Part shown: one piece after another, positions 1 through 7,282 of the stretch
Layout of the letters: the number at the start of each line of letters is the position of its first letter
Position numbering within the stretch: position 1 is the stretch's first letter
DNA from: Desulfurococcales archaeon
GTDB taxonomy: Archaea > Thermoproteota > Thermoprotei_A > Sulfolobales > Acidilobaceae
Length of the DNA stretch: 17,100 nucleotides
Assembly: GCA_015521095.1 (NCBI GenBank)
Contig: WAOU01000067.1
Span: forward strand, 1 to 17,100
Direction: 5' to 3'
The notes under the pieces: generated by a model
Databases searched by the model: none
Told to the model about the DNA's origin: nothing
What the model saw: only the letters and a program-made list of their open reading frames with translations
Translations under genes and position numbers: made by a program

Positions 1-425
1 GTTACTAGCCAGGATGGATCTCCCTGGATATTCATTACTCTCTCTATGCTTCTTACAACGTCATGTGCTGTACATGGAGTTCCGTCCGCGAACTTAGCGT
101 CTTGTCTAAGGTGGAATATCCATACTGATCCATTGTCCTGTACTTCCCAGTCTGTGGCGAGATCGCCGACTATCTTGCCTGTGTCAGGGTCATACTTGAC
201 GAGCCCCGCCATTATGTTGCTCAGAACCTCCCATGTGAAGAAGTCATATGCATTGGCGGGGTCTAGATCGGTTACTTTATCTGTTACACCTATCACTACT
301 ACCTGTTCCGGCTGCTCCTCGGTAGTTGTACCCTTACCGGCAAAGTACCATGCTGCCGCAGCGACAACTATAATCACGACTAGAGCAATCGCCGCTGCCA
401 TTTTAGAAAGAGCTTTTCTGGACAT
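1..425 (-). CDS. ABC transporter substrate-binding protein, family 5 (peptide type), N-terminal part
   Basis: Reading the minus strand from the ATG at 425 gives an open frame that runs off the left edge, so only about 141 N-terminal residues are visible. It begins with a basic stretch (MSRKALSK), one hydrophobic segment (about residues 9-28), then a Thr/Glu/Gln stalk. The mature part has family 5 solute-binding signatures: VTDLDPANAYD, NIMAGLVKYD, LATDWEVQDNG, WIFHLRQDAKFADGTP and HDVVRSIERV. This family captures oligopeptides, or sometimes sugars, outside the cell for an ABC importer. K4-A5 followed by L6-S7 would suit a class III (pilin-type) archaeal signal cleaved after A5; that is inference, and a plain N-terminal anchor is the alternative. 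There is no lipobox cysteine. A GGGTGA ribosome site lies 7-12 bases before the ATG. Permease and ATPase genes, if linked, lie outside the window. Confidence 0.9.
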   Translation of the reverse strand, partial: MSRKALSKMAAAIALVVIIVVAAAAWYFAGKGTTTEEQPEQVVVIGVTDKVTDLDPANAYDFFTWEVLSNIMAGLVKYDPDTGKIVGDLATDWEVQDNGSVWIFHLRQDAKFADGTPCTAHDVVRSIERVMNIQGDPSWLV

Positions 426-474
426 GTCGAGTCACCCATTATGACTTCATGTGGGTGAATATGCCCACCTATAT

Positions 475-485
475 CTTATAATAAA
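475..485 (-). promoter_or_regulatory. Putative TATA box of the solute-binding protein gene
   Basis: On the minus strand the sequence reads TTTATTATAAG in an AT-rich stretch. Transcription starting about 25 bases downstream would begin near 450 and leave a short leader before the ATG at 425. An imperfect inverted repeat, GTGGG (451-455) and CCCAC (464-468), lies between box and start and could be an operator half-site pair or chance. Confidence 0.4.
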
Positions 486-525
486 TATTAGGCTTATATT
501 AAAATATACGCCGGTTCTCTTCACG

Positions 526-533
526 TATAAATA
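526..533 (+). promoter_or_regulatory. Putative TATA box of pyrD
   Basis: TATAAATA lies 55 bases before the pyrD ATG. A start about 25 bases downstream would leave a leader of about 25-30 bases carrying GGAGG at 568-572, eight bases before the ATG at 581. Confidence 0.5.
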
Positions 534-580
534 CAATATAATTCTCCGCCGTTACCCTTTTACGGCTGGAGGATAAAGTT

Positions 581-1546
581 ATGGGTACGGGACTCCTCGA
601 ATATCTCTGGAAGCCCCTCTCTATGTTACCACCCAAAGTATCCTATAGGATCGTCCATTCGTCTCCGGGCAGGCTACAAAAGCCATTATCACGGATCCTA
701 GCATCCAAGTGTCCCGAAAGCCTCGAGATAAGGATTCTTAACAATACTTTGACTAATCCCATCGGTCTCGCTGCTGGATTGAATAAGAACGGTAACCTGA
801 CTTGGCTGGGAGACGCTTTATGCCTCGGATTCACAGTTGTGGGCAGTATTTTACCCTATAGATATAGAGGGGCTGAAACCAAGCTTCTACTAAGACCCAC
901 TCCCTTATCCGCCGTTAACAGACTAGGATTGCCTAGTGATGGATTCGAAAAAGTCCTAGAGAACATAAGCCGTTATAGGCCAAGGTATACTCGGCTTGTG
1001 GCTAATATAGCTGGCCTAAGGAGAAACGACTACAAAGAACTTGCGGAACAGCTCGGCGAAGAATTCTTGTTCGTAGAGGTAAATATTAGTTGTCCGAACA
1101 CAGAAGAGCACGGTACCTTCGAGAAGCCCGAATATGCCGAGAAAATACTAATAGATCTTCCACCTAACGAACGGTACCTCCTAAAAATCCCCCATACTAC
1201 TAATCGAGACTTGCTAGCAAACTACGTCGATCTTGTCAAGAAGTATGGTTTGCAGGGTATTGTAGCTGGTAACACGAGTAAAATCTGGATTCGAGGCTTC
1301 CAGGCTGGTCTCAGCGGGAGACCTATATTCCATGGAACCAAGAAAATGGTGGTGGCTCTAAGGGAATTATTGGGAGAGGATAAGATTATAGTAGCGTCTG
1401 GAGGTGTATTCTCTGCAGACGATGCTATAGAGTTGCTTGAGAATGGTGCTAATCTTATCGAGGTCTTGACTGTCTTGCTGAGGAGGGGTCCTAGAGCTGT
1501 CTTAGATATTGTCGAGGGAGTACATAGGTATCTCGCTAAGAGGTAG
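581..1546 (+). CDS. pyrD: Dihydroorotate dehydrogenase
   Basis: Oxidises dihydroorotate to orotate with FMN in pyrimidine synthesis. At 321 residues it covers the whole TIM-barrel enzyme. Visible family motifs are NPIGLAAGLNKNG (59-71, flavin site), NRLGLPSDG (113-121), NISCPNT (168-174), LKIP with K202, GIVAGNTS, ASGGVFSADDAIELL and the phosphate-binding IEVLTVLLRRGP. The N-terminal order and the NRLG and RRGP motifs resemble class 2 (quinone-linked) enzymes. However, C171 occupies the catalytic-base position, which is Ser in typical class 2 and Cys in class 1 enzymes, so the electron acceptor cannot be fixed from sequence. The start is supported by GGAGG eight bases upstream. No other pyr gene is adjacent. 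It diverges from the solute-binding gene and ends two bases from the convergent UPF0248 gene. Confidence 0.92.
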   Translation: MGTGLLEYLWKPLSMLPPKVSYRIVHSSPGRLQKPLSRILASKCPESLEIRILNNTLTNPIGLAAGLNKNGNLTWLGDALCLGFTVVGSILPYRYRGAETKLLLRPTPLSAVNRLGLPSDGFEKVLENISRYRPRYTRLVANIAGLRRNDYKELAEQLGEEFLFVEVNISCPNTEEHGTFEKPEYAEKILIDLPPNERYLLKIPHTTNRDLLANYVDLVKKYGLQGIVAGNTSKIWIRGFQAGLSGRPIFHGTKKMVVALRELLGEDKIIVASGGVFSADDAIELLENGANLIEVLTVLLRRGPRAVLDIVEGVHRYLAKR

Positions 1547-1548
1547 AC

Positions 1549-1785
1549 TTACTTCTTGTTCCATTCTCCTCCTCTACGACTCCATAAGACTCGTCCACTG
1601 GTATCCCTGATCTCGATTACTCTATGGTATGGTAGTGTGGTATCATCGTCTAGGTATATGGCCCAGCTATCGCTATATACTATTCTGTGGCCTGGAACGC
1701 ATTTTACTACTTCTCCCTTATCATTCCTGTGAACATAACATACGATGAACTTGTCTTTCAACTCCCACATTGCTCTTCTTATCAT
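1549..1785 (-). CDS. UPF0248 (DUF504, MJ1316-type) family protein
   Basis: A 78-residue protein whose C-terminal half carries the family signature LPYHRVIEIRD followed by GRVLWSRR. The length agrees with archaeal UPF0248 proteins (about 75-85 residues). The family is linked to an RNA-related MJ1316 domain thought to recognise RNA ends; a precise role here is inference. The ATG at 1785 has no clear ribosome site, but a TATA-like element lies about 29 bases upstream, as expected for a leaderless transcript. An internal ATG at codon 6 is a less likely start. It is convergent with pyrD, with stop codons almost touching. Confidence 0.75.
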   Translation of the reverse strand: MIRRAMWELKDKFIVCYVHRNDKGEVVKCVPGHRIVYSDSWAIYLDDDTTLPYHRVIEIRDTSGRVLWSRRGGEWNKK

Positions 1786-1808
1786 AGATTTGATCGTAGG
1801 CTTACCCA

Positions 1809-1817
1809 GTATAATTC
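1809..1817 (-). promoter_or_regulatory. Putative TATA box of the UPF0248 gene
   Basis: The minus strand reads GAATTATAC. The spacing to the ATG at 1785 would place the transcript start at or next to the start codon, that is, a leaderless mRNA. Confidence 0.45.
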
Positions 1818-1957
1818 ACCGTACATAGTTCATCGAGGAAGAGCTTATATCAATAATATCTTTCGAATGCTGAAATAATGGGAGAAAATAAATAGGAAGA
1901 TACTGGGACATTCCTGTGTCATTCCTTTTTGATTGGATGACTGCCTGGAGTTTTAAT

Positions 1958-2908
1958 CTACCAGGTGACGTATGTTATTCTTAGTTTTTTGCTTGCCTCG
2001 TCGAGTAGCCTCCAGTCGTCGTAGTTTAGTCTCCAGCCTACTGCACCAGCGTTGTCTTCTACCTGTTGTGGGTTCTTTGCTCCGGGGATTGGTATTATCA
2101 CGTCGCTATAGCCTATTAGCCAGTTTAGTGCTATCTGTGCTGGAGTCTTCTCGTACTTCTCTGCCATTTGTTTTACAAGATTTGCTAGCTCTAGTATTTG
2201 TTCATAGTTTTCTTTCTTGAATAGGGGATCGTTGCTTCTTACATCTTGGAACTTCTCTATGTCTTCAAGACTGTATTTGCCTAGCACTGCTCCCTTTGCT
2301 AGTGGGCTCCATGCAAGGATGCTCATACCGTTCTCCTCTGCATACGGTATGAGCTCTTTTTCGGCTTGTCTCTCGACTAGATTATACCTGATTTGTAGGA
2401 CTTCGATATCTATCCTGGATAGACAGTACCTCGCGGCTTCTGCGAGTTCTACTGGGAAGTCGCTTAGGCCGATATAGTCTACTTTTCCTAGAACTACTAG
2501 TCTCTCTAGGGCCTTCATGTATTCGCAGGTTGGATGATTGTGCCAGCACGGTGGCCAGTGTACCTGGAGTAAGTCGATATAGTCTGTTTGTAGTCGTTTG
2601 AGGCTTCTGTCTACGGCTTTGAAGACGTCGTCATATGCTAGGAACTCTCCGGGAATCTTAGTCGAAATGACTACGTCGTCTCTCTTCACTCCCAGGTCCT
2701 TTAGGGCCTTTCCGATAAACTGCTCGCTCATTCCCCTACCATAGATCATTGCTGTGTCTACAAGGTTTATGCCTAACTCGAATGCCTTCGCTAGGATTTC
2801 TTTAGCCTTTTCGTAGTCTGTTACGCCCCATGTATTGCTGAATTGCCATGCTCCTAAACCTATTCTTGAGACTTTAAGGTCTGTTGAGCCTAGGATCGTG
2901 TACTCCAT
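1958..2908 (-). CDS. Aldo/keto reductase
   Basis: A full-length aldo/keto reductase, a TIM-barrel NAD(P)H-dependent carbonyl reductase acting in the cytoplasm; its substrate is unknown. Counting from the chosen ATG, the catalytic tetrad is D51 and Y56 (in NLVDTAMIYGRGMSE), K84 (in ISTKIP) and H117 (in LLQVHWP). The cofactor end shows VIIPIPGAKNPQQVEDN. The frame can be extended four codons to a GTG at 2920. I prefer the ATG at 2908 because GAGGTG (2918-2923) stands nine bases before it, and because family members start with the YTILGSTDLKVS strand. There is a free Cys pair in the HWPPCWHNHPTC loop after the catalytic His. The gene stands alone, divergent from the membrane protein at 3180. Confidence 0.92.
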   Translation of the reverse strand: MEYTILGSTDLKVSRIGLGAWQFSNTWGVTDYEKAKEILAKAFELGINLVDTAMIYGRGMSEQFIGKALKDLGVKRDDVVISTKIPGEFLAYDDVFKAVDRSLKRLQTDYIDLLQVHWPPCWHNHPTCEYMKALERLVVLGKVDYIGLSDFPVELAEAARYCLSRIDIEVLQIRYNLVERQAEKELIPYAEENGMSILAWSPLAKGAVLGKYSLEDIEKFQDVRSNDPLFKKENYEQILELANLVKQMAEKYEKTPAQIALNWLIGYSDVIIPIPGAKNPQQVEDNAGAVGWRLNYDDWRLLDEASKKLRITYVTW

Positions 2909-3179
2909 AGTATTCCACACCTCATAGTATCGTTATATGATTAGTCTAGTGACGAGGCTTTTATTTAGATAATTATATTTCCTGTAAAAATAATCACAGG
3001 ACAAGATCTACAACAAATACCTAACTGTAGGTTCGCGTTATTACATGTATATAACTATATAGAAAAGCTCTTCGAGCAGACCATTTGGAAGGGATCACGG
3101 ACACTGTACTTCGGAGGGACATAACCTGAATAGAGACAGTTTAGAGTACGATGATTAGTATAAAATTATACGCCAAGGC
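2909..3179. other. Divergent intergenic region
   Basis: 271 bases between the aldo/keto reductase and the membrane protein. Minus-strand AAATAAAAGC (2958-2967) could be the reductase TATA box. CCTGT (2981-2985) and ACAGG (2996-3000) form a short inverted repeat around an A-rich core. ACCTA/TAGGT (3020-3033) and GCTC/GAGC (near 3068-3078) can each form tiny hairpins. The stretch from about 3060 to 3150 is less AT-rich than the rest, but it has no convincing ORF or RNA gene in either strand. Confidence 0.35.
3159..3166 (+). promoter_or_regulatory. Putative TATA box of the membrane protein gene
   Basis: TATAAAAT lies 21 bases before the ATG at 3180, with no ribosome site between, so the mRNA is probably leaderless or nearly so. 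Confidence 0.45.
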
Positions 3180-3920
3180 ATGGAGCGTGTTACGGGATTG
3201 GACAAGAGCTGGGAAGCGTACAGCAGGAGAACACGTGGATTAATCCCTAGAGAGGGCGGGATTGCAGGAGTATGGTTTGCTAGCCTAGTATATGGACTTC
3301 TATATAGTGTTTCCAGGGGGATTGACAGATTCGATCTCATACTCGCGGTTATCGGTTCAATATTGGTGCTAGTGTTAAGTGGTGTCGCTTGGCGGGAGAC
3401 TTCGCTAAAAAGACTTGTCCTTATGATTCCTCCTGGACTCGTATTCATATATCTTTCACTTAGTGCAGGTACACCAGGTATAGTATTCTTGGCTATTGCC
3501 TCTACGCTGGCTATTATCACGCTACGGCTTAGAGAACTAGATGTTATAGTTATAGGGGGGACCCTCGTTGCTGCGCATGGAGGACTATATGTTGTTGCAT
3601 CTGATGCTCCTAGCATTGTATACGGACTGCTACCGATAGTTTATACGTTTATGACTGTTAGCCACGCAGGATATCGTGTAACAAACAGGTCGAGAAAAGC
3701 TGTCATGTACTTCGTGTTGTCCAACACTGTACTAGTTTTATTCTTTGCATACTCCTTCTTCATAGGATATAGGAACCTGGCATTATTGCTCGTGGCTGAC
3801 CTCATTTTCAGGCTTATGCTATTCGCAACAGGGGTCTTCCCACGTATGAGTCCTCGAGCCTATGGCTTCCATGAGGCCTTTCACAGCTTATTCTTCCTTG
3901 CATTAACAGTCTTCATATAG
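3180..3920 (+). CDS. Polytopic membrane protein, possibly YwiC-like
   Basis: 246 residues with about eight to nine hydrophobic segments, roughly at 27-47, 50-70, 78-95, 98-116, 122-140, 144-162, 173-196, 198-217 and 228-246, separated by short basic loops. The N-terminal LIPREGGIAGVWFASLVYG resembles the opening motif of YwiC-like proteins (IPxxHGAWxM), with the His replaced by Gly. This resemblance is from memory and weak. Histidines in AAHGG, VSHAGYR and GFHEAFHS lie in or next to membrane segments and may bind a metal, haem or quinone; that is inference. No signal peptide is separable from the first membrane segment. It is a single gene with its own promoter, and its function is not known. 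Confidence 0.7.
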   Translation: MERVTGLDKSWEAYSRRTRGLIPREGGIAGVWFASLVYGLLYSVSRGIDRFDLILAVIGSILVLVLSGVAWRETSLKRLVLMIPPGLVFIYLSLSAGTPGIVFLAIASTLAIITLRLRELDVIVIGGTLVAAHGGLYVVASDAPSIVYGLLPIVYTFMTVSHAGYRVTNRSRKAVMYFVLSNTVLVLFFAYSFFIGYRNLALLLVADLIFRLMLFATGVFPRMSPRAYGFHEAFHSLFFLALTVFI

Positions 3921-3962
3921 TTATATCTTGAGACGTTATTTCCCTTTCGAATATAGTAATAG

Positions 3963-3970
3963 TATAATTT
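3963..3970 (+). promoter_or_regulatory. Putative TATA box of the 4009-5734 two-gene unit
   Basis: TATAATTT lies 46 bases before the TTG start at 4009. A transcript start near 3988-3992 would just precede the GGGGT ribosome site at 3996-4000. Confidence 0.4.
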
Positions 3971-4008
3971 AGTTGCTCGAGCATTGATTATGATAGGGGT
4001 AAGAAAAC

Positions 4009-4368
4009 TTGGATACACCCATATCTGAGTGTACTGAGTCTAGGCTAGAGGGATGCGGCTACATAATTGTTTGCAGGAAAGGACTCCTAGAAACATTAGG
4101 AAGAGAGAAGCTCGTCAAGCTGAGATACATGAAGCCTGGCCAGATAGTTACAGGCGTCGACATGGAGAATGACTTAGCTTTGTACCTCTATGTAAGCCCT
4201 AGTACTATGGGTGGATTTTATCTCGAGGCCCCATTTATCTCTTTGAACAATCTAGAATGTAGTAGGAAGCTCAGAGAAACGTTGCTACAACAGGTACACG
4301 AGAAACTAGGCGATGATCCTAGGATAACCCAGGTTACAATGATAATAGAGGAGAAGATGCTTCGTTGA
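4009..4368 (+). CDS. Hypothetical protein, first gene of kinase unit
   Basis: 119 residues, not recognised. The start is TTG, with GGGGT eight bases upstream. The nearby ATG at 3990 is in another frame and stops after 12 codons. The protein looks soluble, with a mixed alpha/beta pattern: IIVCRKGLLETLG, then ALYLYVSPSTMGGFYLEAPF, then a helical stretch rich in Leu, Glu and Lys (RKLRETLLQQVHEKLG) and a final strand TQVTMIIEEK. Four cysteines (C8, C16, C22, C84) are scattered with no zinc spacing. The kinase-like gene starts ten bases after its stop and its ribosome site overlaps this stop, so the two are probably co-translated and may work together. Confidence 0.7.
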   Translation: MDTPISECTESRLEGCGYIIVCRKGLLETLGREKLVKLRYMKPGQIVTGVDMENDLALYLYVSPSTMGGFYLEAPFISLNNLECSRKLRETLLQQVHEKLGDDPRITQVTMIIEEKMLR

Positions 4369-4378
4369 GGAGCAGGAG

Positions 4379-5734
4379 ATGTGCAGGGCATTAATCAGGT
4401 CTCCCACATATGAGATCGAGATCTGTTCTAACTGCATACTTAACCTGATCTCCAAGCCTCCAAAAACTCCATTTTACATGTTATCTCTTGACGTAGAATA
4501 TGGTATACTTGGCGAGAAACTAGCCGGAATCTTTCTAGGACCCTTCAATATAGAGGGAGACTGTAAAGAGAAAATCCTGTCTTTAGCAGAGACCTATAGA
4601 AAAAGGATAATCCTGGAGCAACTCCATGACCTTTACACTAGAATCGGCAAAATAACGATGCTAGCCCAGATCGATCCATATTATATTCCACTATCCAGAA
4701 GCATCCTACTAGGCAAAAATCATTACTGTAATGTTATCGAGAACTACTATGAGGACGACCCATCCGGGCTGAGAAAAGAGTATAGTAAACTAGCAGGTAT
4801 CCTCGGAGTACTGGGAGACGGCAATATAAATCTCGCCGTGCTAGAAGAGCTGTATAAGAAGCTTTCCAATCGTCTCAAAGAGTTTTTGTCGAGTACAAGT
4901 ATTAGGATTCCTGGGAGGCTACTCTGGTTTCCGCTAGACGGTGAATGTAAATCCAATATAATTGATCCGGGAGATCTGATCTCTTTGCCAGAAGGACGCT
5001 TATCATTGTTAGCTTACCAACCCGAAGATCTATTATCAGAACATCTAGGCGGAACCTGGAGATGTGAGCAAGCAACCTTCCTAGCAAGTAGTCTCAAGTG
5101 TACGAGGAGTAATGATAAGAAGACAGTTATAGCCAAGATATACGAGAAGATGCAGGTAAAATGGATCCCAGCATATATAGCTAGCCCTGCGCCTGTTAGA
5201 TACCTTGTTTCTTCTAGGGCAAGACTTTCCAACGAGTACTATTGGTTGAGACGGTTGAGAGACACGATACATACTCCCCGTATATTGCTCGTATCCGCGT
5301 CTCATTCTAACAGGATTATGATAAGAGAATATCTCGAAGGAGTCCCTGTACTATCTTCTCGATACAGCAAACAATGGGAGGAGGCGGGTAGATCACTGGC
5401 AGAGATCCACTCAGCTGGATATGCTCTGGGAGATCCTAATCCTGGGAACTTCATCTATAGAGAGGAAGATATTGCTCTAATTGATGCGGAGCAGGCGCGT
5501 AGATACTCGTTGGAGGCGGGGGCTTGGGATCTAGTGGTCTTCGTAGTCTACTCTATAGTTTTTGGAGCCGACAAGAATCTTGTAAGAACAGCCATTGAGG
5601 GATACGCTAGCGTTGATCCAGGAGGGTTCCAGCGTATTAAGGAATTATTGTTGTCTGGTAAGGGTTGGGGAGGTGTCCGTTTCCTCCCCATATACTATAA
5701 TACTGCAAAAAAGATTATTGGAGAAGTCAGCTAG
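4379..5734 (+). CDS. Bud32-like (RIO/PRPK-type) kinase domain protein with novel N-terminus
   Basis: 451 residues. The C-terminal about 200 residues show a compact protein-kinase-like fold: K253 in VIAKIY (ATP-binding Lys), E286 in RLSNEYYWLRRL (helix C), a TPRILLVS strand, a hinge around IREYLEGVPVL, catalytic loop D352-N357 in LAEIHSAGYALGDPNPGNF, and metal-binding D369 in LIDAEQARR (in place of DFG). The GDPxPGN loop and missing substrate lobe resemble Bud32, the KEOPS kinase/ATPase, and related small kinases. The N-terminal about 245 residues match nothing I know and begin with a CSNC pair (C16, C19). It is probably a paralogue with a different partner, since canonical Bud32 is about 200-230 residues without such an extension. 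GAGG and GGAG lie before the ATG. Its stop shares CTAG with the convergent TIP49 gene. Confidence 0.75.
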   Translation: MCRALIRSPTYEIEICSNCILNLISKPPKTPFYMLSLDVEYGILGEKLAGIFLGPFNIEGDCKEKILSLAETYRKRIILEQLHDLYTRIGKITMLAQIDPYYIPLSRSILLGKNHYCNVIENYYEDDPSGLRKEYSKLAGILGVLGDGNINLAVLEELYKKLSNRLKEFLSSTSIRIPGRLLWFPLDGECKSNIIDPGDLISLPEGRLSLLAYQPEDLLSEHLGGTWRCEQATFLASSLKCTRSNDKKTVIAKIYEKMQVKWIPAYIASPAPVRYLVSSRARLSNEYYWLRRLRDTIHTPRILLVSASHSNRIMIREYLEGVPVLSSRYSKQWEEAGRSLAEIHSAGYALGDPNPGNFIYREEDIALIDAEQARRYSLEAGAWDLVVFVVYSIVFGADKNLVRTAIEGYASVDPGGFQRIKELLLSGKGWGGVRFLPIYYNTAKKIIGEVS

Positions 5735-7080
5735 TATAACATTAGGTCTCTGTATTTCTCTAGTAACTTTACACTGGTCTTTATGTCGGCGAAGAGCTTT
5801 GAGGCGGCCTCCACGTCTTGCTTCTCTACTTTGATTCTTCCCTGGGACTCTGCGATTATTCTTGATGGCTCGAGGAGCTGTAAGGCGTATCGTAGACTGT
5901 GCGTCGATCCTAGATTTGTTAGTTCTTCTAGGGCGTCCTGACTGAGAGGAATCTCTTGTTCTTCGCTTCTTATCCTTATTATTTCGCGTATTTCGTCTGT
6001 CGTATAGGGTCTCGTGGGTATAATTAGGAGTCTGTCTAATAGGTCTCTGGGCATTCCGTGGGGTGATTCTATATCTGTTCCTCGGATCTTCGTCATTCCC
6101 CTATTTGTTGCTAGGATAATTATTGGGGCGAAATCGCTTTCCATTGCCTTTGTTATAAAGCTATAGACTTCTAAATCCAGTAGATGTGCGTCGTCTATGA
6201 ATAATACTCCGGGAACTAGTTCGGCTTTCTTTTCTTCTATCCAGTTCTTTACAATCTCGTCTGTTTTCCTCCTAACTTCGTCACTTATTTCCTTTTCTCC
6301 TCCAAACAATGCCAAGAGACCGGTGAATACAGCTCTTTGTGCCGCTATGCTTAGATCTATATCATGTAGGGTAAAGGTTCTAAGTACGTCCTTTGTCTTC
6401 TCAACACTTCCGGAGGGGATCTCTACTTCCTCGGTGACATCTATATCATATAACTTGGTGCCTCTTCCCTTGGCTCTTCCAACTTTTCTTACATCAAGGG
6501 TCTCTGCATCGATAATTATCACGTCACCTTTCTTTACTCCTAGGCGGAGTAGTTGGACAGCTACTTCTGGAGGAGCGCTGAAACTCATCGAGTCATCCTT
6601 TGTCTCTAGGGTCAGCTTAACACCTGCTATTTGTGGATAAGGAGACCATACACTTCTCTTCCTAAGATACTTGATCTCAGTCACTACTCCTTCGAGAACT
6701 CGTCTCGTCTCCCTGACTCTTACACCTATCGCTCTACGAAGCGCCTGCATTAGCACCTCCGTCTTCTTCTTTTCAAGACTGTAGACCTCGCTCGCGTTTA
6801 GAGCAACGAAGGGGGTGTCTTCGCCTAGTTCTCTAGCAATAGCTATTGCGATAGCGGTTTTACCTGTTCCCGGAGGACCTGCTAGTAGTATACCTTTACC
6901 GGCTAGCCTACCGTACCTTATCATTTTAACAACTATTCCGGCAGCTTCTCTAGCCTCTTCTTGGCCGACGAGGCCGCCTCCTATCTTCTTTGCTTTTCCA
7001 TCTTTATCTAGTCCTAGGCCTCTGATGTGGCTGTGTGCCGCTGCGCTTAGTACGTCTGAGGAGATTCTTACTTCGGCCAT
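5731..7080 (-). CDS. TIP49/RuvB-like AAA+ ATPase
   Basis: 449 residues, the full length of the TIP49 (RuvBL1/RuvBL2, pontin/reptin) family, whose eukaryotic members form hexameric rings in chromatin remodelling and RNP or kinase-complex assembly. Visible parts: an N-terminal SAAAHSHIRGLGLD, Walker A GPPGTGKT (68-75), an inserted domain II (about 130-285) with the OB-like segment FSAPPEVAVQLLRLGVKKGD, Walker B LFIDDAH (294-299), sensor 1 N326 in LATNRG, arginine finger R350 in GMPRDLLDRLLIIPTRPYT, and a C-terminal AAA lid. The catalytic DE of Walker B is DD here (D296-D297). The start has GGGGTGAT (7087-7094) six bases upstream. Archaeal TIP49 function is not settled. No partner gene is adjacent on its strand. 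Confidence 0.93.
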   Translation of the reverse strand: MAEVRISSDVLSAAAHSHIRGLGLDKDGKAKKIGGGLVGQEEAREAAGIVVKMIRYGRLAGKGILLAGPPGTGKTAIAIAIARELGEDTPFVALNASEVYSLEKKKTEVLMQALRRAIGVRVRETRRVLEGVVTEIKYLRKRSVWSPYPQIAGVKLTLETKDDSMSFSAPPEVAVQLLRLGVKKGDVIIIDAETLDVRKVGRAKGRGTKLYDIDVTEEVEIPSGSVEKTKDVLRTFTLHDIDLSIAAQRAVFTGLLALFGGEKEISDEVRRKTDEIVKNWIEEKKAELVPGVLFIDDAHLLDLEVYSFITKAMESDFAPIIILATNRGMTKIRGTDIESPHGMPRDLLDRLLIIPTRPYTTDEIREIIRIRSEEQEIPLSQDALEELTNLGSTHSLRYALQLLEPSRIIAESQGRIKVEKQDVEAASKLFADIKTSVKLLEKYRDLMLY

Positions 7081-7160
7081 TTACTTATCACCCCTTGGTT
7101 CTGGGGCGTGCTTCTTCTATGCAGGGTTCCCATTATATTGTAATCATGATGTTCACTAGT

Positions 7161-7170
7161 GTATTTAAAC
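7161..7170 (-). promoter_or_regulatory. Putative TATA box of the TIP49 gene
   Basis: The minus strand reads GTTTAAATAC, giving a predicted leader of about 55 bases. A second candidate, ACAATATAAT at 7132-7141, would give a leader of about 25-30 bases carrying the strong ribosome site. I cannot choose between them. Confidence 0.35.
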
Positions 7171-7239
7171 GATTGTAATGAGATCCATGATCCCACTATA
7201 ATGCGTCCCACCATAGAGAACTACTAAAACGCTTAGAGG

Positions 7240-7249
7240 GGTTTAAAAC
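7240..7249 (+). promoter_or_regulatory. Putative TATA box of the small gene at 7283
   Basis: GGTTTAAAAC precedes the gene by about 34 bases. The expected transcript start near 7265 would leave only the GGTGGTGAT ribosome site (7269-7277) in the leader. Box and ribosome site together argue that the small ORF is a real gene. Confidence 0.45.
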
Positions 7250-7282
7250 CATCGCTTGACTCATGGCAGGTGGTGATATAGG

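Noticed and set aside
46..444. Plus-strand ORF of 132 residues
   Set aside because: It overlaps the minus-strand solute-binding protein, whose translation has clear family motifs, a ribosome site and a signal anchor. The plus-strand product shows no recognisable features.
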